From: Helichrysum umbraculigerum
Lineage: Eukaryota; Streptophyta; Magnoliopsida; Asterales; Asteraceae
DNA: 64,000 nt
NCBI GenBank assembly: GCA_949592205.1
Contig: CATIUR010000001.1
Coordinates: 572,001-636,000, forward strand
Direction of reading: 5' to 3'
Positions 10,701 through 17,582 of the stretch are shown one piece after another. The translations under genes were made by a program, and so were the position numbers. The notes below the pieces were generated by a model. It had not been told where the DNA came from. It saw nothing but the letters and a program-made list of their open reading frames with translations, and did not search any database. The number at the start of each line of letters is the position of its first letter. Position 1 is the first letter of the stretch.

Positions 10701-11336
10701 AGACTTATGGGACTTCTTACGTAACTTTCCTTTTTGGCAGGAGATACAGTCATCCTTTAGAGCAAATGACTGTTTTGGAACTCCTAGCACTAGATCATTT
10801 TTGGTCAAGAAATTCATTTTTCGGAAATGAATGTGTCCCATTCGCCTGTGCCAAAGCAGTGAATCCTTTTCAGAAGCCTTAGACAAGAGACACGTATACT
10901 CGTTCGATGTCTCAACAGTTCTCATATTCAAAATGTAGGTGTCATCCTTTCTTGGCGCTCTCAGTAACACCCATTCTTCCGGAATGACATACCCAGGCTT
11001 CAGTATCACACACTCAGTCTTTGTGAACACAGTTGTATAATCCTTATCACAGACCTGTGAAACACTTAGCAAGTTGTGCGTAAGCTGTTCCACGTAGTTC
11101 ACATTTTCAAAACTAACATTGCCGTTAGTTAAGGTTCCTCTTCCAGAAATAGTCCCCCCAGAATCTCCAGCAAAGGCAACATAACCTCCTGCATGTGGTT
11201 TAATATCCACTAGAAGAGATACATCGCCCGTCATATGTCGCGAGCAGCCGCTATCCAAATACCATTCGCTATCTTTAACGCGTTCTGACTGCTGCAACAC
11301 ACAAACAAAGGAGATTAGTGAGAAACGGTGACCCAA
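7758..11336 (-). CDS. pol: Copia-1 pol: protease, integrase, reverse transcriptase, RNase H
   Basis: This 1192-aa frame overlaps the 3' end of gag by 22 bp in another frame, so the ATG at its start is probably not a real start. Domains in order are: aspartic protease (DSGCSRHMTG, about residue 28); GAG-pre-integrase (WHRRMGHIHFRKM with CISCQKGK); integrase core (LLHMDLFGP, RSDNGTEF, PQQNGVAERKNR); a Pro/Thr-rich linker (about 500-570); RT (YVDDIIFGS, about 877); and RNase H (AYSDSDLGG, about 1037, and VAISTAEAEYVAA). All catalytic signatures are present and no stop interrupts them. Copying happens in cytoplasmic particles and integrase acts in the nucleus (family knowledge). How pol is translated is open: gag ends in TAA and pol is out of frame, see the candidate intron at 11292-11344. 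Confidence 0.95.
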   Translation of the reverse strand: MGHRFSLISFVCVLQQSERVKDSEWYLDSGCSRHMTGDVSLLVDIKPHAGGYVAFAGDSGGTISGRGTLTNGNVSFENVNYVEQLTHNLLSVSQVCDKDYTTVFTKTECVILKPGYVIPEEWVLLRAPRKDDTYILNMRTVETSNEYTCLLSKASEKDSLLWHRRMGHIHFRKMNFLTKNDLVLGVPKQSFALKDDCISCQKGKLRKKSHKSKQVNSINAPLELLHMDLFGPVSTKSIGGRSYCLVVTDDYSRFSWVYFLTTKGETPEILVYLLDKLANLSNLKVKRIRSDNGTEFKNSTLELFCATRGIEHQFSAPRTPQQNGVAERKNRTIIETARTMLADSKLPIIFWAEAVNTACYVLNRVLTVKKRNKTCYELFNNRKPNLQFLEPFGCPCLIMITKDKVSKFGDKAVEGIFLGYAVNSPNKRVFNKSTNQIEEHFEVKCLRYTEPPQGTGPDWFFNYGNLFNSFNIPEEDETEELVSILHELDISQDTPVTNKPSDPSPNATPAPPPTNPTPPQPTPTPSPTPTQPKTTTKSPPSTPSPTPPSSAAPSKTVYNYTKELPYDPNMPPLEEPQEEDEVEETMNYSHLFSHEDEGEEEEIVIPESAATPETEGDLNNLGVDLVPGAIPETRIHKDHPIDNIIGDPHASVQTRQQTKQTSAQQLLGLIAHIDSCHLSQIEPKKVDQALKDPSWVEAMQEELQQINKMNVWEIVPLPKGAHLTGTRWVFRNKMDDRGAVIRNKARLVVQGYSQLEGIDYDEVFAPVARLESIRIFLAYASFKGFRVYQLDVKCAFLYGDVDAVIYVCQPPGFEDPKHPNHVCKLKKALYGLHQSPRLWYEQLATYLLKNGFDRGQIDSTLFIKSEGADLLLVQVYVDDIIFGSTNDQLCKDFERLMKSEFEMSAMGELTFFLGLQVEQSDKGIYIHQSKYVIDMLKRYELLNCKHYGTPIEARHNLGPNEDDEECKEKDYRSMIGSLMYLTASRPDIVFAVSLCSRFQANPKVSHMKAVKRIFGYLAFRPSLGLWYSNEKNFELTAYSDSDLGGCKIDMKSTTGGCQFLGSRLVSWQCKKQTTVAISTAEAEYVAAASCCSQVLWIQHQLRDYGFNLSMTPIYIDNTAAISITHNPVQHSKTKHIELRFHFIRDCFEKHLIDVVHIETLKQCADLFTKAFLRSRFIELVNLIDLRFFQSKK

Positions 11337-11344
11337 GCCTTTAC
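11292..11344 (-). other. Candidate 53-nt mini-intron joining gag and pol in frame (Copia-1)
   Basis: The minus strand has TCT|GTAAAG ... CTAAT ... TTGCAG|CAG. It offers a GTAAAG donor, a CTAAT branch-like site and a U-rich stretch ending TTGCAG. Removal fuses the gag codons ending GRPKS to the pol codons beginning QSERVKDSEW with no shift. It also removes the gag TAA. Equivalent segments are 50429-50482 (54 nt, with in-frame TAA) and 62220-62273 (54 nt, no stop). 53-54 nt is short for a plant intron, so confidence is limited. Confidence 0.35.
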
Positions 11345-14089
11345 AGACTTAGGTCGACCGTGGTCATCAACAATAATCACGTCAGATAGAATTTTATCTT
11401 TAAACAAATTAGAATTTTTATCTGATGTGTTATTGTTGACGACTGAAGAGTCAACATCAGACTCTTTACGTTTCCAAACTTTTGAAGATTCAGAAATGGT
11501 AATAGAAGTAATGTTGGGCTTTTGAATTGGCAAAGATTTTTGCTCAACATTACTTGGTTTCGAAACAGGCTTGGGAGAGGTAGAGTAACGCCTAGGTGGA
11601 GATTTAGAAAAAGAGTTTTTATAAACAGATGTCCTAGGCATCTCTCTCCCATATCGCTGATTTGACAGCTTTGGACAATCACGGATTAAATGTCCTTGTT
11701 TCTTGCAGTAGAAACAAGAACGAGTCTCAACAAACGGTTGAGGCTGAGGTATTACCACAGGAGGTGGAGAAACATATCTAGAGCATGAACATTGAGTACA
11801 CGTCTTAGAAAATGTTTGTCTTGGTTGAGAGGTTGAAGTTGATGGTTTATCATACGAAACATTTTCATTTACTGATTTTCTTTGCAAAATCTTTACAGGT
11901 GACTGTAAAGTTTGTTGTTTCGAATTTAAAACCTTAGCTTTTCCCTTATTTGGTTGAACCTTAATTTCCGGTTCAACCTTTGAAATCACTTTTTCAGGTT
12001 TAAATGCAACCTTCTTAACCTCCGGATACTCCTGATCCGTAATGTCCTCAATCTCAACTATCTCCTCAACACTAACAGGAGATTCATTCTTTACTTCAAC
12101 TTTCTCCTTATCACTAACTGGAGATTCATGCACTGACTTAACAAACTTTGGCAAGGGGTACTCTGGCCGCATGGTTTTCTCCTTTGCCGGTTTGTTATTT
12201 TTGGTCTCTTTAGCATCTTTAGCTTTTAAACCATAGAGCTTGGACCAGTCAACTGGAATCTCTTCAAAGCCTTCCTTAACAGGCAGGGGACAACAAGTAG
12301 TAGGAGGGGGAACTGAGTTGTATCCCAATCCCTCATTCTTTTTCCCTTTAGTACCATGCTTGCTAAGGATTTCATTGAAGACAACTGTTGAGGAATTTGA
12401 ACCTAAGATTTTACTCTTATAATTCTCATACTCAGCTTTTAAATCTGTAAGTTCTTTATTTAAAAGTTCAATTTCAACAAGATAGCTTTTAATGGCATCT
12501 TCTTGACTAAAAACCTTAGATTTATATTTCTGAGTATCTAACCGATGAGCCTCAAGATGTTTTTCATAAAGTTTCTCATTAGCTTTTAAAAAATTATTTG
12601 AGTCGGTTAGTTTTTCATTCTTTTTCCTCAATTCAGCTGTCTCTGTCTGATATGCCTTTAAAGATTCAGTTAACTTTATGCATGAAATACAATTTAACGG
12701 TTCATCATGTACCTCATTCACAATGTGAGCCATCAGACACTGTTGGTAATGCTGAGAGACAGGCGTCCAATCTTGACTTGTAGGCTCAAAAGCAATCAGG
12801 GCATTATCAGCAATCCCTCTCTTGGTAACTTCCGTTTCTTTGGCCTTTGGAGGAGTAGACGGTGTTGTAAATCCCGATGCTGGCATTTTGGGTTTCTCGC
12901 ACTCCCTGGCGAAGTGACCCAAATTTTGACAATTGTAACATCGGACCTTACTCTTGTCAAATCCAAAGCCAGTCTTTCCATCACCCTCCAAGCTTTTACG
13001 CCCTGTCCTCTGCAAAAACTTCTGAATTCTGCGGGTGATCATTGCCACATTCCAAGTCAAATCCATTTGCTCCAGATCGTCTTCATCAAGCTGAGCATAG
13101 TCCTCCTTAGTCAACTCCAAAGTTAGATTCGGTTGAGTAACCAAATCCTTGTAAGAGCTTAAGAAAGCTGTGTAAATTGCAGCTTGCTCCTGAATAGCAG
13201 GTGTGACTTGAACCTGTTGTTGATTTGAAGAAGGTCCAGTCATAAAAACCGAATGAATCCCATCAGAAGAAGAAGAATTCGATGAAGCATTTGTATTTGA
13301 TACAAAGGCAACTCCAGATCCATAAGTCTTTCCAGAGTTGATCTGAACACCATACACACTAGGATTCTGAACAGCAGAACCAGACCTAGTTTCTTTCTTC
13401 TTGATCTCCATCGCGTGAGCTTGAAGATCCCCTATCAACGCATCCAAAGACATGTTTGCAAGTTCTTCATTTTCCTTTAAAAATTGAACTTTAATATCCC
13501 AAGAACTCGGCAACACATCCAGCAGCTTCTTATTTACTTCAATTGAAGGAAAAGTATAACCCCCTTCAAACAACTCACCAACTAACCGTGAGTACCTAGT
13601 AAATAAAGAAGTCGTGTCTTCATCAGGAAGGATGTCAAAGATATCGTACTGTTTCTTAATCAGTTCGAGCTTTGCTTCCTTGTACTTATCATTCCCTCCA
13701 CAACGAGTTTCAATAGCCTTCCACAAATCAAAGGCTGTTTCATGAGTTCGGAAAAGCCATAGCACATCCTTGGTTAAGCACATTTTAATCATTGAAAAAG
13801 ATTTTCTTTCAGTATCAAAATCTTTCTTCTCCTCAGGAGACATGGCTTTATAGGGCTTAGCAGGACGAATACCTCGGTATTCTCCGTCAGCTAATGGAGC
13901 TACATAACGCTCACGTAATGGTCCCCATAATTCTGGACAATGGAAATCAATATATTGCTCAACTCGGTCTCTCCAGTACACGTAATCCATGTCCGCAGTA
14001 AAAAGTGGAGGTTTATTACTTGAACCTATGTCATTGCTTTGTTTAATCATTTCCCGAAGTCCTCTAATATCCTCTTTATCAGCTGCCAT
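11315..14089 (-). CDS. gag: Copia-1 gag with two distant zinc knuckles
   Basis: This 924-aa Gag precursor starts MAADKEDIRGL, and the same start is used in Copia-2. Residues about 30-240 form the retro-Gag helical region (YVYWRDRVEQYIDFHCPELWG, LWKAIETRCGGNDKYKEAKLEL). A first CCHC knuckle (CYNCQNLGHFAREC) lies near residue 385. A coiled coil follows at about 466-560, and a second CCHC knuckle (CFYCKKQGHLIRDC) near 793. The C-terminus is Ser/Lys-rich. Most Copia Gags are near 300-450 aa with one knuckle, so this is long even for Sireviruses. The predicted role is particle assembly and RNA packaging in the cytoplasm. The frame is intact. It ends in TAA inside the candidate gag-pol intron. Confidence 0.93.
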   Translation of the reverse strand: MAADKEDIRGLREMIKQSNDIGSSNKPPLFTADMDYVYWRDRVEQYIDFHCPELWGPLRERYVAPLADGEYRGIRPAKPYKAMSPEEKKDFDTERKSFSMIKMCLTKDVLWLFRTHETAFDLWKAIETRCGGNDKYKEAKLELIKKQYDIFDILPDEDTTSLFTRYSRLVGELFEGGYTFPSIEVNKKLLDVLPSSWDIKVQFLKENEELANMSLDALIGDLQAHAMEIKKKETRSGSAVQNPSVYGVQINSGKTYGSGVAFVSNTNASSNSSSSDGIHSVFMTGPSSNQQQVQVTPAIQEQAAIYTAFLSSYKDLVTQPNLTLELTKEDYAQLDEDDLEQMDLTWNVAMITRRIQKFLQRTGRKSLEGDGKTGFGFDKSKVRCYNCQNLGHFARECEKPKMPASGFTTPSTPPKAKETEVTKRGIADNALIAFEPTSQDWTPVSQHYQQCLMAHIVNEVHDEPLNCISCIKLTESLKAYQTETAELRKKNEKLTDSNNFLKANEKLYEKHLEAHRLDTQKYKSKVFSQEDAIKSYLVEIELLNKELTDLKAEYENYKSKILGSNSSTVVFNEILSKHGTKGKKNEGLGYNSVPPPTTCCPLPVKEGFEEIPVDWSKLYGLKAKDAKETKNNKPAKEKTMRPEYPLPKFVKSVHESPVSDKEKVEVKNESPVSVEEIVEIEDITDQEYPEVKKVAFKPEKVISKVEPEIKVQPNKGKAKVLNSKQQTLQSPVKILQRKSVNENVSYDKPSTSTSQPRQTFSKTCTQCSCSRYVSPPPVVIPQPQPFVETRSCFYCKKQGHLIRDCPKLSNQRYGREMPRTSVYKNSFSKSPPRRYSTSPKPVSKPSNVEQKSLPIQKPNITSITISESSKVWKRKESDVDSSVVNNNTSDKNSNLFKDKILSDVIIVDDHGRPKSVKAWVTVSH

Positions 14090-14127
14090 TGTAAATACTT
14101 AATCGAAAAATCAAACTTCTGGTCTAA

Positions 14128-14437
14128 GCGACGTAGAGGGGTACGTCGCACAAAGAATATGCGACGTAGATGGGTACGTCGCAAAAAGGATATGCGACGT
14201 AGATAGGTACGTCGCAAAAAGCAAATGATTCAATTAAGAATCAGAAAGTGCGACGTAGAGTGGTACGTCGCAGAATCAGGCTACGTCGCAACGCAGCGTC
14301 GCAGAAGACTAATTAAAGTCAAAATAGCGACGTAGAGAGGTACGTCGCAACGGTACGTCGCACGAACTAATTAAAGTTCAAAAACACTACGTCGCACGCG
14401 ACGTCGCAGCTTACGTCGCTTTGCTACGTCGCAAAAC
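14128..14437 (-). repeat. Copia-1 leader hairpin array between primer site and gag
   Basis: Five inverted pairs GCGACGTA...TACGTCGC (starting near 14128, 14161, 14194, 14250 and 14327) have perfect 8-9 bp arms and 6-base centres. On the sense strand the centres all fit CCNNTC. Six further single arms follow at 14279-14437. In RNA each pair would fold as a stable hairpin. The region sits where retroviral packaging signals lie, but function is inference. Confidence 0.75.
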
Positions 14438-14649
14438 GTGCTGAGCAGCGGCCAAAAACCCTAAAAACGAATTTTTAACCCTAAAACCAAAACCACGAAT
14501 GTCGAACGACTGAAACCTTCAAGAATCCCAATAATACTGATCGAAAACCTGTAAAAACACAAAACAAACGTAATAAACACGAAAACTCACGAATATCACG
14601 TCCTTTTAAAACCCAAACTCGATCCGAATCGCCAAAAACGAGCTTCACT

Positions 14650-14661
14650 GCTCTGATACCA
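14650..14661 (-). promoter_or_regulatory. Copia-1 primer binding site (initiator Met tRNA)
   Basis: TGGTATCAGAGC on the minus strand, two bases inside the LTR end at 14664, is complementary to the tRNA-iMet 3' end. Confidence 0.93.
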
Positions 14662-14663
14662 GT

Positions 14664-15073
14664 TGTTTGTCCCTTACTTAGATCTAGCACGAACCGAGTC
14701 AATCCAATCGATGGCGGAAACAACGATTAGATTATTAACTAAACACACGAACAATCAATACGCAATGAATATCAAACGAACGTAATATTATTGATTATAG
14801 TCGATCAGATTACAGAGAATTTCGACAAATAGCGTTTAGGGTTTCGTCAACCCTAAAACAGAAAACACAAATCGTATTTATACAAAAACTGGCACCTGCG
14901 ACGTAGCACGCTACGTCGCAGGCCCAAGCCCATGCGACGTTGGCTACGTCACAGGCCCAACACCTGACGTCGCACCTGCGACGTAGTGCGCTACGTCGCA
15001 GGAGTCAGGAATCCTATTTCTAATTACAAACTACGAGCTAGACCAACTGACAGACACTAAACATGTACTAACA
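14664..15073 (-). repeat. Copia-1 5' LTR
   Basis: A 410-bp LTR identical to 2528-2937 over its whole length as read by eye. TATA box at 14874-14884 and palindrome array at 14896-15002. The flanking TSD TTTCT is at 15074-15078. Confidence 0.97.
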
Positions 15074-15078
15074 TTTCT

Positions 15079-15439
15079 AATTAAAATCGTTTATATATTC
15101 TGGTTCATCTCGGCTCGCATGGGCCAGCGAGTTCGGTCCAACTCGCAGCCCAAGCCCACTATAGGACTCGGCTTGCCAGACTACTTCAGCCTATGCGAGT
15201 TCAAACCTCATCTCGCAGCTCAGATCGCTGCGACCTGAGATCTCGACTCGCCTTGCACTAAACGTATATACTTATTTCGTATTTAATAATTTGTCTAACT
15301 TTAACAAAATAATATGTTTAACGAATATTACTAACAAAACAAATATTTATTTACAAATCTAAACCAATGTACAAACGTAATAATAATTACACCATTCCTA
15401 TTTCAAGCTAGATCTGTTGTCACAATCTATGTCTCAACA
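15079..15439 (-). repeat. Copia-0 5' LTR, outer part
   Basis: This continues the LTR begun at 2303. On the minus strand a cluster of GCGAGT / ACTCGCA motifs (15110-15265) lies immediately upstream of a TATA box (15088-15100, GAATATATAAACG). The layout is the same as in Copia-1 with a different motif. It ends ...CTCAACA at 15439 against Athila-A LTR sequence. Confidence 0.8.
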
Positions 15440-17567
15440 GTGACGGTACAGTGACCCTTGCTCAACTACCCTGTTACGGAATAGTGAGTCTCTGGAGATA
15501 ACTCCGGGGTGCATGCATGAGGTAACAAACTGCCATTAAGGATACTCTGACCTTTCTTAACACCTAAACCTAAATGTGTCATCTAAATGTGTACTGGTTA
15601 TTTAACTATGTTATTCTAAACTATCGGTTATGAAGAGTTAAGGGGTTTAAGCATCTGGGAATACAGCCGACTCCTTGCTTTCTTTTCAAAACTCATATTT
15701 AGTTAAGCTCAAATACTTCCGTCTTGAATTAGACCCTCCTTTACAATCAGACGTCATCCCTAGGTATACTTATGGTGTATAGTGCATTAAGTATTTCCAC
15801 AGCTTGTATAAATCTAAGTATACTCACGGTGTACAGTACTTTTAAGGTTTAGCATCTCCACAGCTTTATGTATCCTAGACCATGTTCTAGAAGGGTGGCT
15901 TCTAGGTAATTCACGATGAGATGATCCTACGGCATTTCCTTAGCTTCCACGTATTTGTACTCCACACGAGGTGTTTCCAACACTATACGAAGTACAGTGC
16001 CATTTAACGGAGTCTCATAGCTTCTTACTGTAACACAGATAACTATGTTTACGTAGTATTCGGGTTTGCAAAGTCCTATCCTAAGGGCAATAGTCACGTG
16101 AAAGACCGGAAAGGGTGAACGATAAAGTCTATATTCAGGATAAGTTTAGACTGATAACAAAGTATAACAACTCCCATTTATATAATAATCGGGAACATTA
16201 TTCCACAACGGATTGTACCCACGACTTTCATAGCTTCCACGTTCCGTACTCCACACATTAGTGATGTTTCCGGCGCTATACAAATGAAAGCCGTATAACG
16301 TTACCTTCGTTGTTTCATAATGATGTTATCCCAATATCATATATTTGGAGTAACATCATCGCTACTATTTAAATCATGGCAAACATACAAGCAACTAATC
16401 ACAAAGCATATCAATAAATATTTCTAATATTAATAAATCACAAACATCAAACAAGAACACTATGAAAAATTAATAATAGAAAGGATAGATAATACCGATA
16501 CGAATTGCGAGCAGAATAACACTTGTATTTCTTCATAAAATCCATGCATTACATAAGCTAGCCTCTAATAATTAATTACATAACTAACCTACTTGAAAAG
16601 GAAAGGCTTCCCTCCACTAATCTTCTCACTAGTCCAAGGGTTTAAAACCCTAGTAAGAAACTAGAGAGAAAGACTAGAGAGAGAACCTACTACAAGACTA
16701 ATTCTCCTCTAATTCCTAAGAGTAGTGCTAGAGAGAGAAACTATACTAGAGAGAGATGAGAGAAATGGAATGAGAGGTGTGTATGAAATGGTGGAGGAGG
16801 CCATCTATTTATAGGTGATAATCACCTTGGAGCCAAAGCAAGATTTCTTGGAGCCAAAGGAGCAAGCCATGGAGCCAAACTTGGAGCCAAAGGAATAATG
16901 CTTGGAGCCAAAGGAGAAATACGTACAAGCATCAAAGCACATCGTACAAGCGAACCAAGCATGAAGGAGGATGACCGGATGGACCCTAGCCTTGCCAAAA
17001 CATTATATGGGGTCAGAAGGGCCGTATACGGTCTTGTGGGGCCGTATACGGCTTGCCAAGGCCGTATACGGGGTGTTTCGGCTTTCCTTCGTTGCTTAAA
17101 ACGCTCGTATCTCCTTCGTTACACGTCCGTTTGACTTGATTCTTTCGCCCACGATCTCGTAATTCCGTTACGCTTCTAATGGTACCAATTTCACAGAAAT
17201 TGGATGTGTGTAACTCAAGCATGTTTGGAATGACTTTTAACGATCTGTAGAAGCCGTATCTCTTCCGTTCTTCACCCAATTTGCATGATTCTTGATTCTC
17301 CCGTCTCGTTTTTACCTATTACAACATATCATAAGGTTAGAATGTGCTTATCATAAGGTAAATGAGGATGTGAGAATTGGTCGTTGTTTATTCGCTCTGT
17401 TTTGCTCGTTATTTGGACGTTTTTAGTGGTTTTTGTAGCAACGCCTATATTTGGAGCACTTTAGTGAATTTTAGTAAATAATGATTGTTTTGGAATGTTT
17501 TCACTAAAGATGTGTCCAAAAAGTGGGGAATATCATACTTAAAAACAGGACTTTTTGCGTCACATCA
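15440..17567 (-). repeat. Athila-A 3' LTR (partial)
   Basis: It matches 54071-56173 almost throughout and its first bases match 36140-36185. It starts at the Copia-0 insertion point and ends ...GCGTCACATCA before the polypurine tract. Compared with the 5' copy it keeps about 36 bp near 15830-15865 that are missing at 54418. It has five copies of the GGAGCCAAA unit against seven in the other LTR. Confidence 0.92.
16660..17071 (-). promoter_or_regulatory. Athila-A 3' LTR promoter region: CCGTATACGG array, GGAGCCAAA repeats, TATA box, CT-rich patch
   Basis: Read on the minus strand, three perfect CCGTATACGG palindromes (17062, 17042, 17022; exact 20-bp spacing) are followed by five CTTGGAGCCAAAG-type repeats (16827-16914). 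A TATA box CCTATAAATAG comes next (16805-16815), then a CTCTCT-rich stretch (16660-16770) of the kind found at plant start sites. The same order recurs at 55205-55677. Confidence 0.65.
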
Positions 17568-17582
17568 AGTTATCCCACACTT
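17568..17582 (-). promoter_or_regulatory. Athila-A polypurine tract
   Basis: The minus strand reads AAGTGTGGGATAACT directly before the 3' LTR. Similar CTAAGTGTGGGAT strings recur inside the element at about 18925, 18980 and 19040. Confidence 0.75.

Larger units (their letters stand above)
2528..15073 (-). mobile_element. Copia-1: full-length young Sirevirus-like Copia element with third ORF
   Basis: This is a complete 12.5-kb minus-strand element with TG...CA LTRs (2528-2937 and 14664-15073, 410 bp each, identical as read). It has tRNA-iMet primer site, polypurine tract, open gag, open pol and a third large ORF after pol. TSD TTTCT flanks it (2523-2527 and 15074-15078). The order PR-INT-RT-RNase H places it in Copia. 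The RT and RNase H motifs (MGELTFFLGLQV, VAISTAEAEYVAA), the long gag and the extra 3' ORF fit the Sirevirus lineage. It is inserted in the LTR of Copia-0. Identical LTRs mean very recent insertion, so it could still be mobile. Confidence 0.95.
1..15439 (-). mobile_element. Copia-0: Sirevirus-like Copia element, left end outside window, split by Copia-1
   Basis: A minus-strand element is represented by partial gag, leader, tRNA-iMet primer site and a 5' LTR. The LTR is split into 2303-2527 and 15079-15439 by the later insertion of Copia-1. The outer LTR end at 15439 (CA) joins Athila LTR sequence beginning GTGAC, because 15440 onward matches 36140 onward without a Copia junction. Copia-0 therefore sits in the 3' LTR of Athila-A. 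Its other LTR, pol and left TSD lie to the left of the window. Confidence 0.85.

Noticed and set aside
16898..17279. Small frames over the CCGTATACGG arrays (also near 22415, 33490 and 55484) with repeats such as AVYGLVRAVYG.
   Set aside because: The peptide repeat is a by-product of the phased DNA palindromes in the LTR promoter; the TATA box lies on the other side.
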